This document shows, in pieces, positions 57,019 through 64,000 of a stretch of DNA of 64,000 bases. The DNA is from Photorhabdus akhurstii (lineage in GTDB: Bacteria; Pseudomonadota; Gammaproteobacteria; Enterobacterales; Enterobacteriaceae). Position 1 is the stretch's first letter. The number at the start of each line of letters is the position of its first letter. The stretch is from positions 406,995-470,994 of the forward strand of contig NZ_RCWE01000002.1 of the NCBI RefSeq assembly GCF_018448925.1, given 5' to 3'. The notes under the pieces are model-generated. The model was not told the DNA's origin, made no database searches, and worked only from the letters and a program-made list of their open reading frames with translations. Made by a program: the position numbers and the translations under genes.

Positions 57019-58119
57019 CTATTGGTTCATATTCTGTGTAAACTGCAAGATAATAAATTCGGCTGGACGAACTGCCGCCATACCCACTTTAACGATCATT
57101 TCACCACGTTTAATCTTGTCATCAGTCATGGTGATACCTTTACCAATATGAACAAAATAAGCCTGTTCAGCTTTATTACCCACCAATCCCCCTTGTTGCC
57201 AGAGGGAATAGAGATAATTATCGATAGCTCGACGCACCGCTTCCCAAGTGGGTTGACTGTTCGGTTCAAAGACCGCGAAACTCATGGCATTTTTAATATC
57301 TCGCTCTACACTGTTAAACAGACGGCGAACCGGGATATAACACCAGTTATCACTGCCCTCAAGCGTACGAGCCCCCCACACCAATGTGCCACTCTTAGGA
57401 AAGGTACGAATCATATTCAACGCTTTAGCGTTATCTTTGTTATATTGTCCTTGCAGGTCATCAGTCACCGGATATTTAGGTTGTAATCCTCCTTGAATAG
57501 GGACGTTAGCCGGTGCTTTCCAAACACCCCGACTATTATCGACACTGGCATAAATACCGGCCATTACTGCGCTGGGTGGAATATTAACGCTAGCTCTTTT
57601 CCCTTCTTTATCTTTTTCTCCCCACTCAGCGGTCAACCAAGGATAATAAACTGCGCCATAGGCGGTGACGGTATAAATCTTAAGTACTTCGTCGGGTTTT
57701 TGGTTCGAATCTATTTGAGTGACTGGGCCATCAAAAATGGTAAATAAGCTTTTACCCGGTTGGCAAAGTGTATCTACAGCAGTAGTAATATTCTCTCCGG
57801 CAGCAACCAGCAATGTAACATCATCCAGCTTCGGAACTTGGTTTACTAACTCTTCGGTTTTAATAAGATAACAATATCCACCGCCATTAATAAAATAGGC
57901 ACGTAGTGAAACATCAAGCTTATCATCAGGATCAAATTGCCCATCTTTTCGTGTCAAATAGTCCAGCCAACTACTGATACGGATATAATCTGCGGATAAA
58001 AATTTATTATCATTTGCAACTGCAAAAACAGGTACCGCCGTTGCACTGGAACGGACAGAGAGTGCCAATGAAGCATCTTCTTCAATATAGACACCCGGAT
58101 AAGATGTATCAATTGTCAT
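57019..58119 (-). CDS. pvc2: PVC major contractile sheath protein Pvc2
   Basis: 366 residues from ATG 58119: SYPGVYIEEDASLALSVRSSATAVPVFAV, GIYASVDNSRGVWKAPANVPIQGG, RRLFNSVERDIKNAMSFAVFEPNSQPTWEAVR and RPAEFIILQFTQ. This is the principal sheath subunit, whose contraction drives the tube. It lies 12 bases before pvc3 and 79 after pvc1. Confidence 0.95.
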   Translation of the reverse strand: MTIDTSYPGVYIEEDASLALSVRSSATAVPVFAVANDNKFLSADYIRISSWLDYLTRKDGQFDPDDKLDVSLRAYFINGGGYCYLIKTEELVNQVPKLDDVTLLVAAGENITTAVDTLCQPGKSLFTIFDGPVTQIDSNQKPDEVLKIYTVTAYGAVYYPWLTAEWGEKDKEGKRASVNIPPSAVMAGIYASVDNSRGVWKAPANVPIQGGLQPKYPVTDDLQGQYNKDNAKALNMIRTFPKSGTLVWGARTLEGSDNWCYIPVRRLFNSVERDIKNAMSFAVFEPNSQPTWEAVRRAIDNYLYSLWQQGGLVGNKAEQAYFVHIGKGITMTDDKIKRGEMIVKVGMAAVRPAEFIILQFTQNMNQ

Positions 58120-58198
58120 AATATTCGCCTTTAAAAAGCACTGCATTGACGTGCCAGACTATTCCTGACAACAAACAGTCCTGACGCCAAACAATGTA

Positions 58199-58648
58199 TT
58201 AATGGAATTCAACAGTCACCCGATCGGCTTTCAAACTTATTTCCTGCACCGCAACTTCATTACTGGTGGCATCAAAACTGGGGGCGGTTAGTTTTTCTGG
58301 GAAAGCATTAGCAATATTCCAAGTAATCAGCAGGTTTGAACCTGTTTCATCGGTGAGACTAATAGAAATATCTTTCTTCTCTATCTGATTAAGCGAAATA
58401 GAGTTAATCCAATCGTACAATTTAGATTGCCCTTTAAAAATACCGCGCTTTAAGGTAATGGTTGGTCTCTGGCGTTGACCGGGCATTTGTAACCAATTAC
58501 CAATTCCATCACGATATTCAATCGTGTCATAGCTAATATCTAATCCCGATACACTTTGAAAAGACATTTGCTCATCACCAACAGTCACGACAAAACGATA
58601 AGTTGGAATGGGGTATTGAACAGCAATTTGATCGGCAGTTGTAGACAT
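58199..58648 (-). CDS. pvc1: PVC inner-tube protein Pvc1 (gp19/Hcp-like)
   Basis: 149 residues from ATG 58648 with AAGGA eight bases upstream. MSTTADQIAVQYPIPTYRF, QSVSGLDISYDTIEYRDG, QMPGQRQRPTITLKRG and SFDATSNEVAVQEISLKADRVTVEF are tube-family hallmarks. It is the first gene of the cassette and polymerises into the tube lumen where payloads are stored. A leader of at least 58 bases carries an ops element. Confidence 0.95.
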   Translation of the reverse strand: MSTTADQIAVQYPIPTYRFVVTVGDEQMSFQSVSGLDISYDTIEYRDGIGNWLQMPGQRQRPTITLKRGIFKGQSKLYDWINSISLNQIEKKDISISLTDETGSNLLITWNIANAFPEKLTAPSFDATSNEVAVQEISLKADRVTVEFH

Positions 58649-58705
58649 TGTTATTTCCTTAAGAGTTAAATTCATAACTAGGTTAAAACACACATCATTT
58701 TAGGT

Positions 58706-58716
58706 ACGCTACCGCC
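58706..58716 (-). promoter_or_regulatory. ops element (RfaH recruitment site) in the pvc leader
   Basis: On the minus strand these bases read GGCGGTAGCGT, the exact ops core, 58 bases upstream of the pvc1 ATG. RfaH loads on RNA polymerase paused at ops and prevents early termination in long operons. The related Afp cluster is controlled by an RfaH-like protein. Confidence 0.85.
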
Positions 58717-58773
58717 CTTAGGTATCATGCCTAATGCCTGACTTGTGTATTCACCGTGCTTTAATATCCAAAC

Positions 58774-58793
58774 CCTCATTCAAGGGAATGAGG
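58774..58793. other. Hairpin in the pvc upstream region
   Basis: CCTCATTC and GAATGAGG form a perfect 8-bp stem with a four-base loop, about 60 bases upstream of ops. It could be a leader-RNA structure or a binding palindrome. Confidence 0.5.
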
Positions 58794-58823
58794 CGACCTG
58801 ACTACTGATTAACGTAAGTTAAT

Positions 58824-58842
58824 ACGTGATAAACATCACACT
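58824..58842. promoter_or_regulatory. CRP-like site upstream of pvc1
   Basis: Read on the minus strand the core is TGTGAT-GTTT-ATCACG, a near-perfect CRP half-site pair with the right six-base core spacing (TGTGA-N6-TCACG). It lies about 180 bases upstream of the pvc1 ATG. Confidence 0.5.
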
Positions 58843-58859
58843 GTTGGAGCTTTAAACTA

Positions 58860-59250
58860 CTTGTTGAACAGTAATCACTCAAACACCGCCAAATAAAAGT
58901 TAAAAATAAAAAATAATTATTTTTATCAATTTTTTATCTATTAATTCAATTACATATGGAAATTACCCTCAATTCACAGCATTATTTCTCATGGATATCT
59001 ATTCACTTATTTTTACAAAATGAATTTATAAACAACAAATGATACCTGAAAATATTTTATCTATATTTACAACACTTCCATCACTTCATAAACAATAAAG
59101 GCACAATCATCACAATATAAATAAAACTAATAATTAATTATCATTAAATTTATTTATAAATAAAAAACAGAAAAATAACTCATATGACAAAATAAAATAA
59201 AAAATTTTAAATAATTTATTTTCTTGCATTACTCATGGGAAAACTATATA
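58860..59250. promoter_or_regulatory. Highly AT-rich divergent promoter region between pvc1 and the ToxR-like regulator
   Basis: About 390 bases of nearly pure A/T with many A-tracts and no gene. This is the kind of sequence H-NS binds. It should contain the promoters of both pvc1 (minus) and the regulator gene (plus). Confidence 0.5.
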
Positions 59251-59331
59251 AGTTCTATCGGGCATAAGCCTAATTGAGCCATCTTGGCTATAGCGAATAG
59301 ACAAACATTAAACAGAGGCAGAGAATGCGTT

Positions 59332-59814
59332 ATGTTGAAAATAACTAGAGATGTTTATTTAGACTGTGACTCAAACAAAATAATTTATGGTAAAAATGTA
59401 TTTATCATTACTGAAAAAGAGAAACGCCTGCTACTCGCACTGTGGGAACATGCATCACAAGGGAAGACATTAAATCGGGAACAATTGATTCCTCTGGTTT
59501 GGCCCGAACGCAAAAACGGCGTAGCAGAAACTAATTTATTGCAATTAATCTGTAAGTTACGCCGAACGTTACGCTATTGTAATCTCGACGAAGCCATACA
59601 CACGGTATACCGACAAGGCTATCGTTTTATCCTGCCATCTCAAGATAACGAACAAGATAATAATCAGCCCCAAAATACCAAATTACCTATTCCCATCGCT
59701 ACACTCCCAAAGCCATTTTACTGGCGTTTCACCAAGATGATTGTTATGTTTATCACTGCAATTATCTGGATATCAACTCTCCTATATACCGCCCCCTTTC
59801 TGGCTAAGAGATAA
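59332..59814 (+). CDS. Membrane-anchored ToxR/CadC-like transcriptional regulator
   Basis: 161 residues from ATG 59332. The N-terminal OmpR/ToxR-type winged helix (about 5-105) has FIITEKEKRLLLALWEHASQGK, REQLIPLVWP and NLLQLICKLRRTLR. The beta-hairpin wing reads IHTVYRQGYRFILP. A Gln/Asn linker leads to one transmembrane helix (about 130-153, MIVMFITAIIWISTLLYTAPF) and a very short periplasmic tail. It lacks a periplasmic sensor domain. The divergent position next to pvc1 makes it the prime candidate PVC regulator (inference). Confidence 0.85.
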   Translation: MLKITRDVYLDCDSNKIIYGKNVFIITEKEKRLLLALWEHASQGKTLNREQLIPLVWPERKNGVAETNLLQLICKLRRTLRYCNLDEAIHTVYRQGYRFILPSQDNEQDNNQPQNTKLPIPIATLPKPFYWRFTKMIVMFITAIIWISTLLYTAPFLAKR

Positions 59815-59903
59815 TGATGATTTTTATTTACAAAACAATTAAATTCCGGTCAATGGAGGTCCATTAAATTAAACAGCATACACGAGTTATTCACTTCTTC
59901 TTT

Positions 59904-59932
59904 GCGGCTCATTTCAGCAACTTATGAGCCGC
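59904..59932 (+). terminator. Terminator after the ToxR-like gene
   Basis: GCGGCTCAT (59904-59912) and ATGAGCCGC (59924-59932) form a perfect 9-bp stem followed by TTTAATAA. Confidence 0.85.
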
Positions 59933-60369
59933 TTTAATAAGAAAAAATCATTATTCATAATATCTTTTTTTGTCGGTGTAACTCCTTAGTCATTAATTAC
60001 GACTACCGCTATCGGCAATAAATCCGTCAGGAATATATGTCCTCGCCACTGTCAGGATTTTCGTATCTCTTTGACTAATAACAGCCATAACCATAGCTGC
60101 ATCCAGATGTCAGGCGGCTTATCCATGAATTTCATATTTCCACCCCCACTAGAAATTAAGATCCTGTTAAACGTGTGTGAAAAAAGAAAAGGCCACGCAA
60201 TGCGTAGCATGGAATGTGTATTAACCGCTTTTATGTTTACCTTATTCCTTTTACGTCACTGATAAATTTCAATATTTAACTGCTCATGGAAAGTGTTAAG
60301 TTAAATTTCACAGGTCAAATCACCTGATTATATATGCCAACAAATAACAGTAATAATAAGGAAACCAAT
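59933..60369. other. Gap without a supported gene
   Basis: About 440 bases. A frame at 60125-60262 encodes MNFIFPPPLEIKILLNVCEK but lacks a ribosome site and any recognisable feature, so I leave it uncalled. It holds the promoter of the next gene near 60300. Confidence 0.35.
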
Positions 60370-60678
60370 ATGACATTAACAGATTTCAAAATATTCCTAA
60401 ACCCTAACCAAGCTATCGAAGCTTATAAAAATGGGAATATAACCATTCCTATTCGATGGAGAAATATAGCAATAAAAAACAAAGGCCAAGCAGCAATGAG
60501 GGTTTTAAATTTCTGGGCGTCCCCATTTGGGGAGTATGAATTCTATAATTCTATTGATGTCTGGCCTGGAGAAACTAAAATACTCAACGCGCCTCCTAAC
60601 GCTATTTATTACTATAGAATTACAGCCGTCAATTTAGACGCAACCCTGACTACCGAAGCTGAATTTAATTGGGTATAA
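60370..60678 (+). CDS. Hypothetical protein, 102 residues
   Basis: ATG at 60370 with AAGGA nine bases upstream. The product MTLTDFKIFLNPNQAIEAYK is followed by beta-rich sequence (IPIRWRNIAIKNKGQAAMRV, VWPGETKILNAPPNAIYYYR). No signal peptide, membrane helix or Cys is seen. I do not recognise the family. The pattern suggests a small beta-sandwich. The ribosome site and solid frame support a real gene. Confidence 0.6.
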   Translation: MTLTDFKIFLNPNQAIEAYKNGNITIPIRWRNIAIKNKGQAAMRVLNFWASPFGEYEFYNSIDVWPGETKILNAPPNAIYYYRITAVNLDATLTTEAEFNWV

Positions 60679-60915
60679 AAATTCTTAAGAGTTAGCTATA
60701 TGTCTCTCGTATATAAAAATTTAGTTCAATATATAGCTCAAACTTCACTACGCAGAAAGTAACATCTTCATTCTCTGCTAAATACTTATCAACTACCGAG
60801 GATTACTCGGTAGTTGAAATTGAATGCTACATTAAACATTATCTGAGAACGTGGAAGTGGACTTTATATATGAAAAACCCCGCAAGTGAGAGGCTTGGAA
60901 TTCAACATAATATAG

Positions 60916-61368
60916 TTAACGCCAGTTACAGTAAAAACGCTTGGTTTCACCTGTTTTTTTCATTATGGCACCTAGTTTTTCTACGGTTGGGTTTTCCGAT
61001 GCATAATAGTAGACATCGTATTCATAATTATCGTTATCTGCATCATGATCATACAAGAAAGTTCCAAAATCATAAGTTACATTATCAACTGAGACATAAA
61101 AATTCTTCTTGAATACTTCTTTAACTTTCTGATAATTAGCTTTATCAAAATATACTCTCAAACACAATCCGCCGCTATTATAGTAGAGCATTAAAATGCT
61201 TTTAATATCTATTTTATTTTGGGTTATATTTAAAGTACCGAAAGTAGATTCTCCCTTACCAAAGATTCCCTTGTCACTCATATATCCCCAATCCTGCCCA
61301 GTATCATACTTACTAGTCCCCAAGGTAACATCAAAAACCAACATATTGTTATCTAGCTCAATGACCAA
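60916..61368 (-). CDS. Hypothetical protein, up to 150 residues
   Basis: Start uncertain: TTG 61368 inside the end of the upstream gene, or ATG 61344. The product has GTSKYDTGQDWGYMSDKGIFG, an aromatic and acidic middle (YDHDADNDNYEYDVYYYA) and a basic end. Not recognised. Overlap with the DUF2829-like gene suggests a two-gene unit and related function. Confidence 0.55.
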   Translation of the reverse strand: MVIELDNNMLVFDVTLGTSKYDTGQDWGYMSDKGIFGKGESTFGTLNITQNKIDIKSILMLYYNSGGLCLRVYFDKANYQKVKEVFKKNFYVSVDNVTYDFGTFLYDHDADNDNYEYDVYYYASENPTVEKLGAIMKKTGETKRFYCNWR

Positions 61369-61679
61369 TCACTACCCATTATATCTTCCGGCGTTGGTTG
61401 CCAGGGTAACCAATGCCCATGCTTATCGCACTTCTCAATATAAATTAAGTTGCCTTCACTGTTAGCAATCGATTCAGGAATAAGGCGTATGCATTCATTA
61501 GGAGAATCCCAATCACCACGACGTGCTTGATTTCCTAGATACACTTGAATAATCGCCCACGGACAAGAATTTTCTGGGGCAACAACATGATTACATTTGT
61601 ATTGATCAGGGTTTAATGATTTATGCTCAGGGAGTTTATTTTCTATTTCAGTAACTTCTGGCTTATTAATTTCAGACAT
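61353..61679 (-). CDS. DUF2829 / Tad2-like domain protein
   Basis: 108 residues from ATG 61679 (GAGG six bases upstream). The C-terminal half has the DUF2829 pattern: a basic-Gly-Trp segment followed by hydrophobic residues (ARRGDWDSPNECIRLIPES), a strand, then HWLPWQPTPEDIMGSDW, the usual PW-x-(P/S)-x-x-D-(I/L)-x-x-x-DW ending. Phage Tad2 proteins of this fold sequester Thoeris signal nucleotides, but many chromosomal members have no known role. The N-terminal 40 residues are unique. Confidence 0.6.
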   Translation of the reverse strand: MSEINKPEVTEIENKLPEHKSLNPDQYKCNHVVAPENSCPWAIIQVYLGNQARRGDWDSPNECIRLIPESIANSEGNLIYIEKCDKHGHWLPWQPTPEDIMGSDWSLS

Positions 61680-61913
61680 AAACACCTCACTTAATTATTT
61701 ATTAATAAAGGTAATTTCATCTTACTGCCAAATAGCCATAAGATATTATTCAAATTAGATTCTTACTTCAACCGAATATTCTTAAGTTTACTACTTCATA
61801 GACGGTAAAGCACCGCGAGTACTAAGCGTAAACTATTAATAAGAATGGCTAGTGATTATGATATTTCCTCATTTATCTCCAATAGATTGGCATTGTGAAA
61901 ACTCCATAAAAAA

Positions 61914-61929
61914 ACCTGTCGGAGCAGGT
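61914..61929 (-). terminator. Terminator after the YafO-like gene
   Basis: Read on the minus strand, ACCTG-CTCCGA-CAGGT is followed by a run of T (61908-61913). It lies 26 bases after the stop codon. Confidence 0.85.
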
Positions 61930-61954
61930 CTATTGTTTTTCTTAGTAAATGGGT

Positions 61955-62374
61955 TCATACGCTTACATGATTAAGCAGTCTTAATTCCCGCTCATTTAGA
62001 CACTGAAAAGAGTCTTCTACGATATGAACAAGTTTATCCAAGAGCCTATCAATACGCGAGTGTGCATCTGGTATCACCACGGCCACGACCTGATAATGAT
62101 TTTCATAATACCAATGTTGGGCATAAACCAGATAATTGTCACTTTTCCTGTTGTGTAGCATCATATTTGCCGGCCACGGTTTTTCATTCAGAGGAAGAAT
62201 ATGTAACTTCCATATTCCTGATTCCATAGCCTGCATGTTGCGCTCAAAACGCCCTTGGCATCCAAGCCAACCAGACACCTCTTCTGCCCCACTCAAATAT
62301 TTAGCCAACATGGTTGCGTAATCATGAGCAGCCGCATTGAAAAGTAGATCTTCCGCCACGCTGACGTAAACCAT
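61955..62374 (-). CDS. YafO-family toxin-like protein
   Basis: 139 residues. The C-terminal half resembles the E. coli mRNA interferase YafO: IWKLHILPLNEKPWPANMM, then a short gap and YLVYAQHWYYENHYQVVAVVIPDAHSRIDRLLDK. This is the (H-hydrophobic)...(LVY)...(AI-x-P-x-AH) pattern. It is four bases downstream of its partner gene, so the two are co-expressed. YafO cleaves mRNA at the ribosome; whether this one does is unproven. Confidence 0.6.
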   Translation of the reverse strand: MVYVSVAEDLLFNAAAHDYATMLAKYLSGAEEVSGWLGCQGRFERNMQAMESGIWKLHILPLNEKPWPANMMLHNRKSDNYLVYAQHWYYENHYQVVAVVIPDAHSRIDRLLDKLVHIVEDSFQCLNERELRLLNHVSV

Positions 62375-62378
62375 ATAC

Positions 62379-62963
62379 CTAACCCCACACAGGTAATGGA
62401 ATACCGAGCTTTTTATGCGAGAGATTCACCAACTCTTTATAACTTTCCGCGTCGGCTTTCGGTGTATATTCACCTGCATTAACTGGCAAGTACTGCTTTA
62501 ACGTTGTTGCAATACGCAATAAAACGTTTCTATTATTTGCAAAAACCCTCAGCGCTCTCTGAGAATGCGTTTGGAATAGCTTGACATGCGGTCCCCATGC
62601 AGGCGAAGACTCCGCAAGAATATAACTTAATTTCAAGAGATGGAGTTGGCTCGTGGCGATTTTTGCAGCGGATTCGTAGCGCTCGACTACATCACGAATA
62701 TCTATACCTGGTTCGATCCCGTCACGGTCAATGGTTTCAAGTAATTCAATACCAATTTGGGTATTCTCTTTCAGGTAGGCAAGCGCCATTTTAGATTCAG
62801 AAAAATATGACATCACCTCTTGAGCAGTCAGCATTTTTTGCTCTGCTCTGTCTTGCACCAATTGCGTAATCGGAGCAGAAAGATACTCTGGCAATTTTGC
62901 TAACTGATTAATGTCTGGAAGTGGAGTTAGCAACGTTACTAACGTTGTCATTCCTACTGTCAT
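62379..62963 (-). CDS. Hypothetical helical protein paired with the YafO-like toxin
   Basis: 194 residues from ATG 62963 (AAGGGGG eight bases upstream). All helical by eye: LPEYLSAPITQLVQDRAEQK, DIRDVVERYESAAKIATSQL, LLRIATTLKQYL. No signal peptide. Family not recognised and unlike YafN. The four-base gap to the YafO-like gene suggests an antitoxin or effector-partner role. The 5' neighbour is a relic of a type VI lipase, so this could once have belonged to an effector-immunity set. Confidence 0.55.
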   Translation of the reverse strand: MTVGMTTLVTLLTPLPDINQLAKLPEYLSAPITQLVQDRAEQKMLTAQEVMSYFSESKMALAYLKENTQIGIELLETIDRDGIEPGIDIRDVVERYESAAKIATSQLHLLKLSYILAESSPAWGPHVKLFQTHSQRALRVFANNRNVLLRIATTLKQYLPVNAGEYTPKADAESYKELVNLSHKKLGIPLPVWG

Positions 62964-63060
62964 GTGAACCCCCTTTGATCTATCTGTGGGATAAATATAT
63001 AGGAGTACAGTATACACATCGCTTTCCGCACTACCTTACATTTATTCTGCATCCTTGCTT

Positions 63061-63265
63061 ATCAAAGCACAATCAGATTTACTAGGATCTAACGTCTCTT
63101 TCCTATAAGAAGCATTCTTTGCCATTCAACTTGCAACACCAAACTTAGAATTTACCAGCCAAACCGGGACATTATCTTCCGGTTTTAAATTACTCCCCAT
63201 CACTCCCGGCAGGAAAATTACTGGGATCACTTTAGAAGGCGACCTGAATATGTTGTTATAATCAG
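63061..63265 (-). pseudogene. Frameshifted relic of a type VI lipase (alpha/beta hydrolase) effector
   Basis: From 63265 the minus strand encodes PDYNNIFRSPSKVIPVIFLPG then VMGSNLKPEDNVPVWLVNSK and a TGA at 63127-63125. In another frame it continues AKNASYRKETLDPSKSD (63121 on). FLPGVMGSNL and the later RKETLDP motif are typical of the N-terminal part of lipase effectors found next to VgrG genes. Only this N-terminal piece remains. Confidence 0.65.
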
Positions 63266-63593
63266 GTCACTATGATAATAATTACTATTCTCATGTTATC
63301 CAATAGATTATCGCTGTTCCAATCTCATCACTCCTTTTTAAATCTCAATTATCCCATCACGATAAAGAAGAATAATTCTCATTCATGCCATACGAATAAT
63401 AAGACAGCCAATAACATCAATAAAACCATAGCAACATTCCTTCCTCACTGAGAAAAGTATAATCACGGCTCTCACCCATATAGCCAAACATCTTCATCGG
63501 AATATCTGTAGTGATATTTATCCTGACAGCTAGTCTGTTAACGAAAACAGTTAACAGTTACGCTATTTCCTCATTTATCTCCAATCGCATGCA
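63266..63593. other. Gap without a gene before tssM
   Basis: About 330 bases. No complete frame, tRNA or clear repeat is visible. It lies between the tssM stop and the lipase relic and may contain further eroded effector sequence. Confidence 0.3.
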
Positions 63594-64000
63594 TTATTCC
63601 GTTATCAGGTCATCGTCATTTACCGCTGATATTGTCCTGTGACTACCCGGCTTTACCGCAAAGATATTTTTCGGTAATTTAAATCCGCGCAGTTTTAATA
63701 ATGCCAGCGGCCCTTCGCCCAGTTCTGTGCGTAAAATCCAGGTCAACGGTAATCCATCCGGGGCAGTAAATATCAGGCGGTAACGGCTTTCATCCAGCCT
63801 TTCCGCTTTCGCCCGCGCCAGCCAACGGATCAGCCCCCAGTTTCCCTGGTAATCACCGAACAACCGCGCCCCGGTATTGACACTGGTCCACATCAGCGTC
63901 ACCCCCGGTTCATCGGTCTCGCCCGGCCAGCGAAAACTCTGCCAGCTTTCCATCTGGTTAAAATAGCGCAATTGCTGTCCATCTATCGTCAGGTCGGTTT
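63594..64000 (-). CDS. tssM: Type VI secretion membrane protein TssM (IcmF), C-terminal end (cut by window edge)
   Basis: The frame is open to the window edge; 134 codons are visible. LTIDGQQLRYFNQMESWQSF then RWPGETDEPGVTLMWTSVN, YQGNWGLIRWLARAKAE and TAPDGLPLTWILRTELGEGP, ending LLKLRGFKLPKNIF, match the periplasmic C-terminal domain of TssM/IcmF. This domain joins TssJ in the type VI trans-envelope complex. GC content and codon use look higher than in the neighbouring accessory genes. A type VI cluster should continue beyond base 64000. Confidence 0.9.
   Translation of the reverse strand, partial: TDLTIDGQQLRYFNQMESWQSFRWPGETDEPGVTLMWTSVNTGARLFGDYQGNWGLIRWLARAKAERLDESRYRLIFTAPDGLPLTWILRTELGEGPLALLKLRGFKLPKNIFAVKPGSHRTISAVNDDDLITE

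Noticed and set aside
60125-60262. Small plus-strand frame MNFIFPPPLEIKILL...
   Set aside because: No ribosome site, no similarity and odd composition; probably chance.

Overview
The window is bacterial, moderately AT-rich, and almost certainly from Photorhabdus (Morganellaceae). The left part follows the enterobacterial gene order yciA-tonB-yciY-cls-yciU-oppFDCBA-ychE-adhE-tdk-hns-galU-rssB-ychJ-purU-tRNA-Tyr. The right part carries a complete Photorhabdus virulence cassette (PVC) with Cif and Pnf effector genes beside it. Genus and family assignments rest on reading the proteins and gene order; no database search was run.

Region 1 (1-23557), conserved backbone: end of yciA, tonB, yciY, cardiolipin synthase, yciU, an oligopeptide permease operon with two tandem oppA genes, ychE, adhE, tdk, hns, a galU-ugd-uge operon making UDP-glucose, UDP-glucuronate and UDP-galacturonate, rssB, ychJ (with a six-fold internal repeat) and purU.

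Region 2 (23591-25429), a degenerate tandem tRNA-Tyr array. One intact tRNA-Tyr with a consensus promoter is preceded by two full-length pseudo-tRNAs, one half pseudo-tRNA and one deleted relic. Three of the broken copies carry the same 74-nt insertion at the same point of the T loop. A hicAB toxin-antitoxin segment lies inside the array.

Region 3 (25800-32718), a catabolic operon for four-carbon acid sugars (L-threonate/D-erythronate): ltnD, otnK, otnC, otnI, a DeoR-type regulator, a MITE-like element, denD and a GntP-family permease. A second hicAB pair follows (32909-33561).

Region 4 (33914-59814), the virulence island. It holds a secreted S1 serine protease preceded by a possible coupled leader peptide, and then, on the minus strand, pvc1-pvc16 (58648 down to 38281) followed by three payload genes: a Cif-type ubiquitin/NEDD8 deamidase, a Pnf/CNF-type Rho deamidase and a YwqJ-like deaminase. 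All three payloads share an H-L-E-[LI] motif near residue 30. The pvc leader has an exact ops element (RfaH recruitment) and a CRP-like site. A membrane-anchored ToxR/CadC-like regulator is encoded divergently.

Region 5 (60370-64000), accessory genes: hypothetical proteins, a DUF2829/Tad2-like protein, a YafO-like toxin with a partner gene, a frameshifted relic of a type VI lipase effector, and the C-terminal end of TssM (IcmF), which suggests a type VI secretion cluster beyond the right edge.

Working model: the conserved backbone ends at the tRNA-Tyr locus, where accessory DNA has accumulated. The PVC operon is probably one very long transcript needing RfaH-type antitermination. It builds a contractile injection particle loaded with three deamidating or deaminating toxins.
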